Positions 26,799 to 36,700 of a stretch of 53,253 nucleotides of DNA are shown piece by piece (within the stretch, counting starts at the first letter, position 1; each line of letters starts with the position of its first letter). The notes beneath the pieces were generated by a model. The model searched no databases. It was not told where the DNA came from and worked only from the letters and a program-made list of their open reading frames with translations. The stretch comes from Fidelibacterota bacterium (GTDB taxonomy: Bacteria; Fidelibacterota; UBA8477; JABMPR01), in the NCBI GenBank assembly GCA_016784025.1, contig JADHVL010000026.1, positions 1-53,253 on the forward strand, given 5' to 3'. The position numbers were made by a program, and so were the translations under genes.

Positions 26799-27713
26799 AT
26801 GATAAACATTATTACCAGCGAGCGATTTCTACAACACGATACCGGCTTTGGTCACCCCGAACGACCTGAGCGGCTATCTGCCTGCACTGATGGAATTCGT
26901 AAAAGTGAATTCCTTGACCAGATAAAATGGATGGAACCTCGTAGGGCCGATGTTGAAGAAATAAAGCTTGTTCATACTCCAGCGCACATCCTGAATGTCC
27001 GCAACACTGCTGAACGCGGTGGGTTTAGCCTGGATCCAGATACCATGGTCAGTCCAGAGAGTTATGACATAGCACTACAAAGTACTGGTGCCTGGCTGGA
27101 TGGAGTTGATCGTATTGTGGGACACCAGGAGTCTTCATTTGTCATTTCTCGTCCTCCGGGACATCATGCTGAGCGTGATAACGCCATGGGATTCTGTCTC
27201 TTTAATAATTGTGCCATCGCAGCCAATTACGCCATGACTGTCAGAGGTGTAAGTCGAGTAGCAGTTCTGGATTGGGATGTCCATCACGGGAATGGCACCC
27301 AGCACATTCTTGAATCTGATCCAAACCTGGCCTATTGCTCACTCCATCAGTGGCCTTACTATCCAGGTACAGGTGCCGATCATGAAAAAGGTGATTTCAA
27401 CAATGTGCTGAACATTCCGCTTTCAATCGGGTCTGGTAAATATGAATATTTCGATGCCTTTGATAAGAAAGTTTTACCTTTCCTCAAAAATTGGGAACCT
27501 GAGTTACTCATTATCAGTGCCGGATTTGATGCCAGTCAAAATGATCCTCTAGGTGGTATGCTGCTTTTGCCTGAACATTTTGCAGAATTTACCCGTTATT
27601 GTCTGGATATTACTCCTCATTTGCTGGTAGGTCTTGAGGGCGGCTATGATTTGAAAGATCTTGCTGATTGTTCCAGATCGGTGGCAGAGGTTTTAATTGA
27701 GCATGAATCATAG
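26799..27713 (+). CDS. Histone-deacetylase-family (acetylpolyamine / acetoin-type) amidohydrolase
   Basis: A 304-residue zinc-dependent deacetylase of the HDAC superfamily. TGFGHPERPERL is the N-terminal hallmark. RPPGHHAERDNAMGFCLFNN holds the catalytic His pair, LDWDVHHGNGTQ the zinc Asp and His, SAGFDASQNDPLGG the second zinc Asp, and GLEGGYDL the final loop. Bacterial members deacetylate acetylpolyamines or other small acyl-amides; the actual substrate cannot be fixed. The start ATG 26799 is chosen over an upstream TTG at 26781, because family members begin just before the HPERP block. No strong ribosome binding site is seen. Confidence 0.93.
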   Translation: MINIITSERFLQHDTGFGHPERPERLSACTDGIRKSEFLDQIKWMEPRRADVEEIKLVHTPAHILNVRNTAERGGFSLDPDTMVSPESYDIALQSTGAWLDGVDRIVGHQESSFVISRPPGHHAERDNAMGFCLFNNCAIAANYAMTVRGVSRVAVLDWDVHHGNGTQHILESDPNLAYCSLHQWPYYPGTGADHEKGDFNNVLNIPLSIGSGKYEYFDAFDKKVLPFLKNWEPELLIISAGFDASQNDPLGGMLLLPEHFAEFTRYCLDITPHLLVGLEGGYDLKDLADCSRSVAEVLIEHES

Positions 27714-27751
27714 CTCAAAGTCCAGCCTAGAAATAGATTTTACATTTATCC

Positions 27752-27779
27752 CTAGGCGGCGATTCGAATCGCCGCTTGG
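27752..27779. repeat. Intergenic palindrome centred on ATTCGAAT
   Basis: GCGGCGATTC/GAATCGCCGC is a perfect 20-bp palindrome, extended to about 14 bp arms with wobble pairs. It lies between the deacetylase-like gene and the DASS transporter gene. No T-run follows, so it does not look like a terminator. Confidence 0.6.
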
Positions 27780-27795
27780 ATTATTAAGGAATTAG

Positions 27796-29211
27796 ATGCT
27801 TGATACCCGTCGGCAAGCCAGGCGACTACTCGGCAAATTAGAAATTTCCTCCACGAGGCGCTTGGTGAAAATGATTTGCGCTGCACTTTTTGCAGCTATG
27901 ATCGCCTTCATCCCCTCATATTCCGGTTTAGAACCAGCTGCTATGTGGACACTCTTTATCCTCATCTTTGCGGCAGGCTTATGGATGACAGAGGCTATTC
28001 CTGCATTTGCCGTTGCCATCCTCATCATTGGTCTGGAAATTCTCATATTAGGTCAACCTGGTGGTGTGTATGCCACGGGTCCCAAGGATTGGCAGATGTT
28101 TGTAAATCCCTGGGCCAGTCCTATCATGTGGCTCTTTATGGGTGGCTTTGTTTTGGGCCAGGCGGCTCAAACCACTGGTCTCGACAGAATGATGGCTCGA
28201 TTTGTTCTAAAATGGTTTGGATCAAGACCCTCCAATGTGCTGCTGGGAGCCATGGGATTGACCTTTGTGTTTTCTATGTTTATGTCTAACACGGCTACTA
28301 CAGCAATGATGATGTCAGTTATGGCACCAGTCATTGCCGGGATCGATAAAAAAGATCCCTTTGTCAAGGCCCTGTTACTCGGTGTCCCCTTCGCGGCCAA
28401 TGTGGGTGGTATGGGAACCATCATTGGGAGTCCACCTAATGCCATTGCCGCAGGTTTGCTCAGTGAGACCCATGCCATTAGTTTTGTTGAATGGATGACT
28501 TTGGGCCTCCCCCCAGCCATCGTGCTATTTTTTATTGCCTGGCTCTATTTACGATTCGCACATCCATCGAATTCTGAGACGCTTGATCTCCGTGGACTGG
28601 AATGGGAAACCAGAACGGGTTCCTTGCTTCCCATGTGGAAACGTCTTCTGGTATTCCCTGTTTTCATGCTGACTGTCATATTGTGGATGACTGGCTCGAT
28701 ACACGGCATGCCCACGGCAGTCGTCTCATTTATTCCCATCACAATTTTTGCAGTAACTGGTATCCTGAATGTTGCTGAAGTTCGCCGTCTCCAATGGGAT
28801 GTGCTGATGCTCATGGCAGGCGGATTGTCTCTGGGTGTGGCCATTCAAATCAGTGGTCTTGCCACCTGGGTGCTGGGTCTCATCCCCATGGATGCTATGG
28901 GTTTGCTGGCCATCGCCTTTGTATTGGCTTATATCACCACCTTGTTGTCAAATTTTATGAGCAATACAGCCGCCACGAATATCCTTGCTCCTCTGGGTAT
29001 CGCCGTTGCAGTTGGTTTTGAACCCATCGTAGTCGTTCCGTTAGCCCTGGGCGCCTCAGCAGCCATGTGTTTGCCCATCTCCACACCTCCCAATGCCATT
29101 GCATTTGCCACTGGAGGTATGAAAACCACAGATTTTTTTAGAGGAGGTTTGTTAATGGGGATACTTGGTCCTGCCCTGGCAGTCATCTGGGTATTCTGGA
29201 TGTTAGGATAG
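27796..29211 (+). CDS. DASS/SLC13-family sodium:carboxylate (or sulfate) symporter
   Basis: A 471-residue inner-membrane transporter with roughly a dozen hydrophobic segments. The two DASS signature repeats are present: MSNTATTAMMM and GSPPNAIAAG in the first half, MSNTAATNILAP and STPPNAIAFATGG in the second, the Ser-Asn-Thr motifs that bind sodium and substrate. WMTEAIPAFAVAILI is the typical early DASS block. It likely imports dicarboxylates with sodium; sulfate or phosphate cannot be excluded. It follows the deacetylase-like gene by 82 bp, with a palindrome between. Confidence 0.93.
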   Translation: MLDTRRQARRLLGKLEISSTRRLVKMICAALFAAMIAFIPSYSGLEPAAMWTLFILIFAAGLWMTEAIPAFAVAILIIGLEILILGQPGGVYATGPKDWQMFVNPWASPIMWLFMGGFVLGQAAQTTGLDRMMARFVLKWFGSRPSNVLLGAMGLTFVFSMFMSNTATTAMMMSVMAPVIAGIDKKDPFVKALLLGVPFAANVGGMGTIIGSPPNAIAAGLLSETHAISFVEWMTLGLPPAIVLFFIAWLYLRFAHPSNSETLDLRGLEWETRTGSLLPMWKRLLVFPVFMLTVILWMTGSIHGMPTAVVSFIPITIFAVTGILNVAEVRRLQWDVLMLMAGGLSLGVAIQISGLATWVLGLIPMDAMGLLAIAFVLAYITTLLSNFMSNTAATNILAPLGIAVAVGFEPIVVVPLALGASAAMCLPISTPPNAIAFATGGMKTTDFFRGGLLMGILGPALAVIWVFWMLG

Positions 29212-29249
29212 GGCGGTTTTGCTGTAAGATAGATGCCTATTGCAACCCG

Positions 29250-29277
29250 GTACGGGCGGATTGCAATCCGCCCGTAC
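29250..29277. repeat. Perfect 28-bp intergenic palindrome centred on ATTGCAAT
   Basis: GTACGGGCGGATTG/CAATCCGCCCGTAC pairs perfectly over 14 bp in the space between the convergent DASS gene and the BlaR1-like gene. It could act as a bidirectional terminator, but its shape resembles palindromes at 27752 and 44376. Confidence 0.65.
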
Positions 29278-29317
29278 TGAAAACTATGAATCTTAATTGA
29301 TGGGAATCCCGCCCTTT

Positions 29318-30664
29318 CTAATCAATTGGGGTAGATTCCTTCGCCACATCTTTTGTCTTTAACCTGAAGACAATTGGAATGGAAATTTTCACACTGACTG
29401 CTTCACCTTTGATCCGTGCTGGAATCCATTCGGTCTTTATGGCCGCATTCATAGCGGCTGAATCCAGAGATGCATTTCCTGAGCTCCTCAATATTTCAGG
29501 AGCCTCGGCAATACCAAGTTTGTTAATGATTACTTGTAGAATGGTGGTCCCCTCTATCCCGGCTTTCCTGGCTAACTCGGGATAGTGAACATTCTTCTGA
29601 ATTGCTGCAAACCCTCCCTTTGGTTCTGGTGGTTTGTCATAGGCTTGATATTCAACAGCTTCGTTCGTTCCAGATGTTTTTTCCAGACCCACGGGCTCCA
29701 TTGTGCTCTGCGATTCCTCTGAATTACATGCAATGAGAACTGCCATGCTGATAACGATCAGGATGAGTAATACATGATGTGGTTTTAGTTTGTTTTGCAT
29801 ATTTCCCCTCTTTTCTTTGATATATCGAAAGCGCTTGATGATGCTGCTATCGCTCATAAAAAAACCACCGGCCAATACAGGAACTGATCTCGTGCCCTGC
29901 TCGGTTGCCAGCTGTCTGAATAATTGATCTCCATATGCTTTGCGTTCGGTTCTGGAAAGTTCAATTGCCGCATCATCGCAAATCTTCTCCCGCTCCAAAT
30001 CAATTTGATCATTTACCAACCAAATGATGGGATGAAAGAAATAGAGCGTTCTTACTGCTGCTTGAAGGTAGATAGTGACCATATCCAATCGCCTCACATG
30101 GGTGAGCTCATGGGCCAGGACACTCTGTTGTTCTTTAAGCGTCCATGAGCTGAATTCCAGAGGCAGGTAAATTTTAACCTTCCATAAGCCTTGCATTAAA
30201 GGACTCTGGATATGATCATCTGTAAACAATCTGATTTTTTGTCTGACGCCCATTTCTATCTGCATGGCTTCGAACCAAGGTTCAGGTGTGATTGGTACAG
30301 CATTTCTTATTTTTTTCCGATGTGAGGACTCCGAAACAAAAAGTTTTATGGTCAAGAGGAGAACACCTGTGAGCCACATGATGGCCAGGATGGTTTTAAT
30401 TGAGAGGTTCCCTGACGAACCAATACTGGCATCCTGAATAAATTGACCTGAAAATACGGGTGCTAATTCAACAATAGGAAGTTGTTGGCCAGGCAGGGTG
30501 ATATTGATGGGGATAAGGGCTTTTACGAGGATCACGACCCAGAGGATATAGGCAAAATTCGGGTAGGCCTTTTTACTTAATCTACTTAATGGCCAGACAA
30601 TGAGTGACAGAATGAGGATCTGCCAGGACGACTGTATGAGCATGTTTAAAACTTGATCAATCAT
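29318..30664 (-). CDS. BlaR1/MecR1-like M56 metalloprotease with C-terminal TonB domain
   Basis: A 448-residue membrane protein. The start at 30664 is preferred over an ATG 15 codons earlier because GGGGGAAG lies 6 nt upstream and the protein then begins MIDQVLNMLIQSSWQILIL, the first membrane helix. The M56 zinc protease core has HELTHVRRLD (HExxH) and EREKICDDAA as the third ligand region. After a membrane helix and linker, the last 90 residues are a TonB C-terminal domain (YPELARKAGIEGTTILQVII, ending IVFRLK). There is no penicillin-binding sensor domain. It overlaps the BlaI-type repressor gene by 8 bp. By analogy it cleaves the repressor after a periplasmic signal. Confidence 0.88.
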   Translation of the reverse strand: MIDQVLNMLIQSSWQILILSLIVWPLSRLSKKAYPNFAYILWVVILVKALIPINITLPGQQLPIVELAPVFSGQFIQDASIGSSGNLSIKTILAIMWLTGVLLLTIKLFVSESSHRKKIRNAVPITPEPWFEAMQIEMGVRQKIRLFTDDHIQSPLMQGLWKVKIYLPLEFSSWTLKEQQSVLAHELTHVRRLDMVTIYLQAAVRTLYFFHPIIWLVNDQIDLEREKICDDAAIELSRTERKAYGDQLFRQLATEQGTRSVPVLAGGFFMSDSSIIKRFRYIKEKRGNMQNKLKPHHVLLILIVISMAVLIACNSEESQSTMEPVGLEKTSGTNEAVEYQAYDKPPEPKGGFAAIQKNVHYPELARKAGIEGTTILQVIINKLGIAEAPEILRSSGNASLDSAAMNAAIKTEWIPARIKGEAVSVKISIPIVFRLKTKDVAKESTPID

Positions 30665-31046
30665 TTTTTTCTTCCCCCTGTAAAATGTCTTTAATCTTAT
30701 CAAGATCATCTTGATTCAGTCTATTATTTTTCAGTAGATAGGCAGCCAGACTTGATCCTGAGCCCTGAAACACCTTGTCAATAAAGTTGCTGGTGGCACC
30801 ATCAACGGCAGATTCTCGAGGTATCTCAGTCGTGTAGAAATTTACCATTCCTAATTTTTCTTTGGTGAGATAGCCTTTGTCCACCAATCTTTCCATATAG
30901 GTTTGGATGGTTGTATATGCACGTTGGCCCTCTTCAGGCATGGCCTCCATGACCTCTCTGGCAGAGGCTTTTTCTACTCCCCAGATATGATTCATGATGA
31001 GCCACTCAAATTGACTTAATGCATCAAGATTTACCCTACTACTCAT
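30657..31046 (-). CDS. BlaI/MecI/CopY-family transcriptional repressor
   Basis: A 129-residue winged-helix repressor: ALSQFEWLIMNHIWGVEKASAREV, then YTTIQTYMERLVDKGYLTKEKLG (recognition helix and wing), with a C-terminal dimerisation helix pair. It is paired with an M56 sensor protease, the standard BlaI-BlaR1 type module. AGGAGAG lies 7 nt before the ATG. A TACA/TGTA operator sits just upstream, so autoregulation is expected. Whether the regulon concerns beta-lactams is not shown; the TonB-bearing partner suggests an envelope signal. Confidence 0.94.
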   Translation of the reverse strand: MSSRVNLDALSQFEWLIMNHIWGVEKASAREVMEAMPEEGQRAYTTIQTYMERLVDKGYLTKEKLGMVNFYTTEIPRESAVDGATSNFIDKVFQGSGSSLAAYLLKNNRLNQDDLDKIKDILQGEEKND

Positions 31047-31058
31047 ATCGCCACTCTC

Positions 31059-31070
31059 CTACATTTGTAG
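31059..31070. promoter_or_regulatory. BlaI-type operator CTACATTTGTAG
   Basis: CTACA-TT-TGTAG is a 5-bp inverted repeat with the TACA/TGTA half-sites recognised by BlaI/MecI repressors. On the minus strand it lies between a -10 like TATATT (around 31072) and the ribosome binding site of the repressor gene, so bound repressor would block transcription. Confidence 0.65.
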
Positions 31071-31164
31071 TAATATATAACAAATCCTCAGTTAGGGCAA
31101 ATATTTTTTTCAGAAGGGTGTGTCGCAATATGCCCATACTTCGTGGGGTATATCTGAATCTAGC

Positions 31165-31281
31165 CTAACTGAAGACTGATTTATGTACGAGATGAATCAG
31201 AGATGAATAGCTTTCATCGGTGACACGTTCACTAAGCTCTGGAACCAGAATACCTATATCTCCTGTAAAACCGCAACACAT
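31165..31281 (-). pseudogene. Remnant of a duplicated FAD/Fe-S oxidase 3' end
   Basis: The minus strand reads MCCGFTGDIGILVPELSE then RVTDESYSSLIHLVHKSVFS stop. This is the C-terminal tail of the oxidase at 39934-42810 (GCCGFAGDRGFLVPELSE and TDESYSSLIHLVHRAVFS), with 31 codons deleted in frame between the two parts. A 32-nt block (31191-31222) is identical to 39978-40009, and a 24-nt block (31227-31250) to 40107-40130. There is no ribosome binding site. It lies in the 267-bp gap 31047-31313, which otherwise shows only the BlaI-type promoter region. Confidence 0.8.
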
Positions 31282-31313
31282 TGCATCCAAATGCCTATTC
31301 ACATAGTGGTGAG

Positions 31314-33710
31314 TTACCGGGCTAGACTTATCCTGATCTTTCGTGTATCGCCCCTGCCATGGTCATCAATAGCACTTACCTGGAACACACCTGGCTTAAG
31401 GGACCAGTGTTGCGTGTTCTGTGGATCTGATTTTCCAATATATATATCATCAACAAACCAATAAACTTCCTTCACATCTGCATCTGTTGTTACGCGTAAA
31501 GGCAAACTGTTAAACCAGGTTTCTCCCAGGGTAATTAGATACTCTGTACCCTCAAGAGGGGATTGAATCTGAGGCGGATTTCCGATGGCTGACATTCTTT
31601 CAATACTCTCTTTTGGATCGAATGGGGGTGGAACTACACGAGGAATACCAGCCTGTCTGAATAGGTAAAGCAAGTCTGTTGGCCAAAACTCAAAGACCTC
31701 CTTTTTTATATTTTCACCAGACTGGATAAATGTCCGGTATCCAGTCTCCACATTGATATAGATTTCTCGACAAATATCACAGGATTTGATTGGTGATTTT
31801 CCTGGAATATACAGTGTCATCATTTTTTGTTTACAATGGGTATGTGCTAGCTGACCGGAAAGCGTACAAATTTCCTGACGGATGACCCCCATAGGCAATT
31901 CGGCTTCCTCATCAGTATGCTCTGAAACAAGGTCTGGCGAAACAGAATCGATAATCTCGAACATAAGGGGAGTTGCCATTTGACGTCCGTTAAACGAGGG
32001 ATTTCCATAGCCACTAAAATTCCCCAGCCAGACCGCAATGATGTAGTGATCAAACATACCAATGGACCAGCAATCTTTAAAACCGATTGATGTTCCTGTT
32101 TTGTAGGCAACAGCCAGTTGATTCGAGATGGGGAGCGACCATTTTGAACTGTTTGGTCTTGGATTCTGCTCAAGGATGGTTCGGGTGATAAAACAAACCT
32201 CCTCACTCAGAGTGGAATGAATCGTACTATCGGCCTCTGTATCGGGTTCAAAAGCCTCGACAAGATGCTGGTATTGACCATTGTTCGACAAGAGACCATA
32301 AAGCTCAACCAATTCAAACATGCTCAGCTCCGCACTCCCGAGCACTATTGACAATCCATAGTGATCTTGAGGCTTTAAATTACCCAGGTTCAGACCATGG
32401 ATAAGATCATAGAGATCAGGATCATTTAGTTTTTGAGCCAAAGCAACCGCAGGAATATTGCGACTGTTGATCAGGGCTTCCCATGCTTTAACGGGTCCTT
32501 TGAAATCTCTTTCATAATTATCAGGCGAGTACTCTGAAAAACTTAGTGGAGCATCCTTTAACATGGTTCCTGGGTGTATCAGGCCCTGTTCCATAGCAAG
32601 TGCATAGATAAATGGTTTTAACGTCGAGCCTGGAGATCTACGAGAAGTGGTGCCATTTACCTGTCCTTCTATCTCGGAATTAAAGAAGTCAATGGACCCC
32701 ATTGTGCTCAGGATTTCCATGGAATTCGCGTCAACCAGCATCACGGCAGCGTTATTCACACCCAGAACACGCTGTCTTTGAATGTAGCGCTCACTAATTC
32801 TTTCAACGCTCCTTTGAATTTTCATATCCAGGGTCCCATAGATTGCAACTTCATCAGAATACTTATTCATGAGCCTGGTTGTATAATGGGGTGCCAGAAA
32901 GGGTACGCGATATTGATAATTGAGGGGCATGTTAAAAAGCGATGTATCACCGACCTGTTCAGGATGTTCCGCCCTCCAGAATGAAGCTATTCTTTCATAT
33001 GCTTCCAGAAGCGATTTTTCAGGAGATTTAGACCTGGGGCGATAGGCGGATGGATTTTGCGGTAACACACACAGAAACCAGGCTTCTTGCAGCGTCAGGT
33101 CGATGAGATGCTTATCCAGGCAGATCATTGCAGAAGCAGCAAAGCCCTCAATATTCCCACCACAGGGAGCAATATTGATATAGGCTTCCAAAATTTCATT
33201 TTTATTGTAGTAGAGTTCGTAATAGAGGGTCAGAATAATTTGTTTGATTTTACCTGAAATTGAATGGGTTTCAAAACCATGAATCAATCGAACGAGCTGC
33301 ATACTGATAGTTGAGCCGCCGATTCTTTTGCCACCCTTGACAAAGGTTTGAAAAAAAGCGCGACCAAGGGATGCGAGATTAACACCGGGATGATAGAAGA
33401 AATAGCGATCCTCCTTGAGCAATAGTGCATCTATGAGGATGGGGCTGACCAAGTTTATGTGTGAATAAACCCGATATTTGTCATCATCAGACAAGGAAAT
33501 CCGCATGATTTGTCCATGTCGGTCATAGACAACCTGGGAGAAATCGAATTGATCTAAAATTTTTTCAGATGGATAAAACGCCCAATACAGTATCAGAAAA
33601 AATAGCAAGCCCCCTCCTACTATCAGGAGGGGGCGTTTTATATTACTCAACGACAAATGGTTCCTGAGGTGAAACACCAAAAATCGTCCTATCGTACATT
33701 GATTCTCCAT
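31314..33710 (-). CDS. pbpC: Penicillin-binding protein 1C (bifunctional peptidoglycan glycosyltransferase / transpeptidase)
   Basis: A 798-residue class A PBP of the PBP1C type. After one membrane anchor (LLIVGGGLLFFLILYWAFY) comes the GT51 domain with KEDRYFFYHPGVN and GGSTISMQLVRLI. The transpeptidase follows with catalytic SPGSTLKPF (SxxK), SRNIPAVALA (SxN) and YKTGTSIGFKD (KTG). The C-terminal part carries QEICTLSGQLAHTHCKQ and a BiPBP_C beta domain. It lies directly after the alpha-2-macroglobulin gene, a known partnership in which A2M is thought to trap proteases while PBP1C repairs the wall. The start is uncertain: ATG 33710 overlaps the previous gene by 68 bp, while a TTG near 33650 would overlap by 8 bp. 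Confidence 0.93.
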   Translation of the reverse strand: MENQCTIGRFLVFHLRNHLSLSNIKRPLLIVGGGLLFFLILYWAFYPSEKILDQFDFSQVVYDRHGQIMRISLSDDDKYRVYSHINLVSPILIDALLLKEDRYFFYHPGVNLASLGRAFFQTFVKGGKRIGGSTISMQLVRLIHGFETHSISGKIKQIILTLYYELYYNKNEILEAYINIAPCGGNIEGFAASAMICLDKHLIDLTLQEAWFLCVLPQNPSAYRPRSKSPEKSLLEAYERIASFWRAEHPEQVGDTSLFNMPLNYQYRVPFLAPHYTTRLMNKYSDEVAIYGTLDMKIQRSVERISERYIQRQRVLGVNNAAVMLVDANSMEILSTMGSIDFFNSEIEGQVNGTTSRRSPGSTLKPFIYALAMEQGLIHPGTMLKDAPLSFSEYSPDNYERDFKGPVKAWEALINSRNIPAVALAQKLNDPDLYDLIHGLNLGNLKPQDHYGLSIVLGSAELSMFELVELYGLLSNNGQYQHLVEAFEPDTEADSTIHSTLSEEVCFITRTILEQNPRPNSSKWSLPISNQLAVAYKTGTSIGFKDCWSIGMFDHYIIAVWLGNFSGYGNPSFNGRQMATPLMFEIIDSVSPDLVSEHTDEEAELPMGVIRQEICTLSGQLAHTHCKQKMMTLYIPGKSPIKSCDICREIYINVETGYRTFIQSGENIKKEVFEFWPTDLLYLFRQAGIPRVVPPPFDPKESIERMSAIGNPPQIQSPLEGTEYLITLGETWFNSLPLRVTTDADVKEVYWFVDDIYIGKSDPQNTQHWSLKPGVFQVSAIDDHGRGDTRKIRISLAR
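33597..33634 (-). terminator. Terminator-like hairpin inside the start of pbpC
   Basis: GCCCCCTCCT/AGGAGGGGGC, a perfect 10-bp GC-rich stem with loop GATAGT, begins 9 nt after the alpha-2-macroglobulin stop. It is followed on the minus strand by TTGCTATTTTTTCTG. It fits a rho-independent terminator or attenuator, though it also encodes the PBP1C membrane helix (PLLIVGGGL). Confidence 0.55.
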
Positions 33711-36700
33711 ACAGTGGTGGAACTGTAAAACTGCCCTTATTGATTGCCCTTAATGAGTAGGAGACTTCCTGAACCTCAGGAGATACCGTCCCATAAAAGA
33801 TCAATCGATCTTCCCTGATCTCTGTGTGTTCTGGTTTCCATGAACCACTTAGATTAGATCTCAGACTGGTAGGTACGGCTTCCAGTCCAGCTGGCAGCAT
33901 ATCGATAATAGCTATGTTATACAAGTATTGATCGTTGAGGCTACGGAACTTTAAGTGGACAAAAATCTCCTCACCAAGTTCAGCAGAAGTCACTTGATCG
34001 CCCTCATCATTTCTGAACTCTCTATACAACTCAATATCATTGCTGATACGTTTGCTGGGTAATTCCGTATTGAATCCGGATTCAATAACCTGGTAGTACA
34101 GTGGTTTGGATTCACCATTATCGATTTGTAACTCTCTGGCTTCTGCTGAAAAATCTACACTTGGAAAATTACCCAATGGGAGGGGTATGGGGACTGCCGG
34201 TCCCTTACCAATCAGCTGGCTTATATCCACTTCATCATTCGCTGGTGCACCTGATACCTGAGCGAGGGCATCCAATCCCATGACCATATACGAGGATGTG
34301 ATGGTTGTATATAATCCTCGTTCAAGCACTTTGGCAATCCTACCGACCATTTCAGCCGATATCTGATCCAACATATGGGGCGCATGATTGGCAAATAGAT
34401 ACAATAACTGGCTATTCCGGGTGGTTGCATCGCAGAAATGCCAGGATTCCGTGTGTTCTGGAATCTTTACGGAGATATCACTAAAGATGCGGTCAGCTTC
34501 TTTATGCATTTTCATAAGACTATAGGCACTACCGATATAAGCACCTGCAATATCCGTATGCCACAATTGGGTTCGTTTGCTTAGCTGATTGATGAGGGTC
34601 GCAATTCGATTCGTAGTGAGCTTCTCATTTTTTGTCAGGATGTAAACGGCATAGGCCTGGATTCTTAACTCCTTAAGATCACTCTCTCGCTCTCCCACCA
34701 TGGTTTCAAGAGCTGTCAAAGCATTATCATATAAACTGCTGGGGACATAGTATCCAGCCTGTCGACATTCCGTGATAAAATGAGCAGCATAAACTGTGAT
34801 GAAATCTGATGTGTGTGCATTAGCTGCCCAGATGCCAAATTTTCCATCACTATACTGACGAGCGTGCAGAACCTTCAATGCATAGTCAATTTTTGACCTG
34901 GCGGATTTGTCATCAATACCAAAGCCATTGGTTTCTTTGAGGTAAAGGTAAGGGAAAGCCTGGCTTACAACCTGTTCAGTACACCCGTGTGGAAAACCAT
35001 CAAGATAGCTCACCAGACCTTTTGACAGACCAACAGGCAAATAAGAAACTGAGGCATTCAGTGTCCGAAAATCCTCGTATAATTTCCGGGTAATTTTGAC
35101 ATCTACATTATCCTTAGTTAGAATTCCGCCAGTCATCCAGGTTTGGAATGGGATAGCGGGGCGTACACTCAGATAGGAACTCAATGTCGATTGTTCTTCG
35201 CCACCAATGACCTTAAATGTCAGGTTTGCACCACCAGGTTTATTATTTGTTTTTACATAGAAACTAAGAGTTGTATCAGCATTTTCAGGCACGCGTAAAT
35301 TGAATTTCTTGTGCTGCAATGAAAGCTGAACAGTGCTTGATATGGAAAGCGTTTGCTTGGCTTCAGCTCCGGAACCACGCAACATATTGCTCACCGTCAC
35401 TGAGACCAAAAAGGAATCTCCCGGTGCTGCAAACATGGGTACATTCGGACTTATGATGAATGGATTTCGTACCACGGCTTTTTCCTGGAAGCGACCTATG
35501 GTAGACTGTGAAACAGCAATGGCCATGACACGCAAAGTTCCGTTAAAGTAATCTGGTACTTTATATTGAAGTGTCCTGGGAGTCTCATCGGTCTCCAGTA
35601 TCCCAGACCAGTACACTACTGGTTTCTGCTGTTTCCGTTTGAATGGGTTCAAATTATTATTAATCTCGTCCATGCCCATACCCCCACCCATGGCGCCCTT
35701 CACATCGGAGAGGCTGAAGTCGGGTAGGATCAGATCCAGCAATTGTGATGTTTTCACTTCAAGTGCTTTTTTCTTGAAAAAATGAGATAAAGGATCAGGA
35801 GTGCGGTAACCAGCAACTTGCAGAATGCCTTCGTCAACGGCAAAGACAACAATCTTCCCTGGCTTCTCCGTCTGGTATTTGATATTAAAGACCTCACCAG
35901 ACCGAGCTTGTGTGGGAAGTTCAATAGTGATGGGATTCATTCTATTTTCTTTACTTACGAAGAATGGAGCAACTCCATAACTAAGTGGGCTCATATAGAT
36001 ATCTTTTGAATCCGCCGCTCGAACAAAGGCCACATTGATATATCCATTCCCCTCCATGTCATTGGGCAATTGGATCTTCTCAATGAAGGAATTATCCTCA
36101 GATTTAAACCATTTGAAGGCATAAACCTTGTCCCGCTCTATGGTGATCAAACCTGCGCCTTTGTAGGGAGCCTTGATATAGATCTCTATTTCTTCTCCAG
36201 GATCAAAATCATTTTTATTAAGTTTGATCTCCAGTTCAGAGGTTTTATCAAGTGATCGAGACAGATTGCCTTTACCCACTACTGTATATTGAATCCTGGA
36301 AAGTTGGATACCTTCTGCATTCTTGATGATCAGTTCATATTCACCAGGTGAGCTTGTTTTCAGAGGGTAATTCAGGCCTTCTTCATTAACATCCATAACG
36401 AACGAAGTGTCGATTACGCTTTTGGGAACTGATTTATAGGCATAGGTTCCATTTGCATTTTTGGTCAACACCGATACCTGCTGTATTTGCATCAATTCAA
36501 ATTTCAGATTCTTCACCAGGGTTTTATCAAGTGCATTGTCAATCGCAATCAGTGAAAGTATGCGTTCTGAATTTCTATAGATGTAGTTCAGATCACCATT
36601 CACCTTTGTCCCCAACAAGTATTTCAGTGGGGACACGAGGAGCCGTGATTCAGTTGAGACATTCCGCCCCCCCTCTTTCTCAAAGGCATTAACCATGAAA

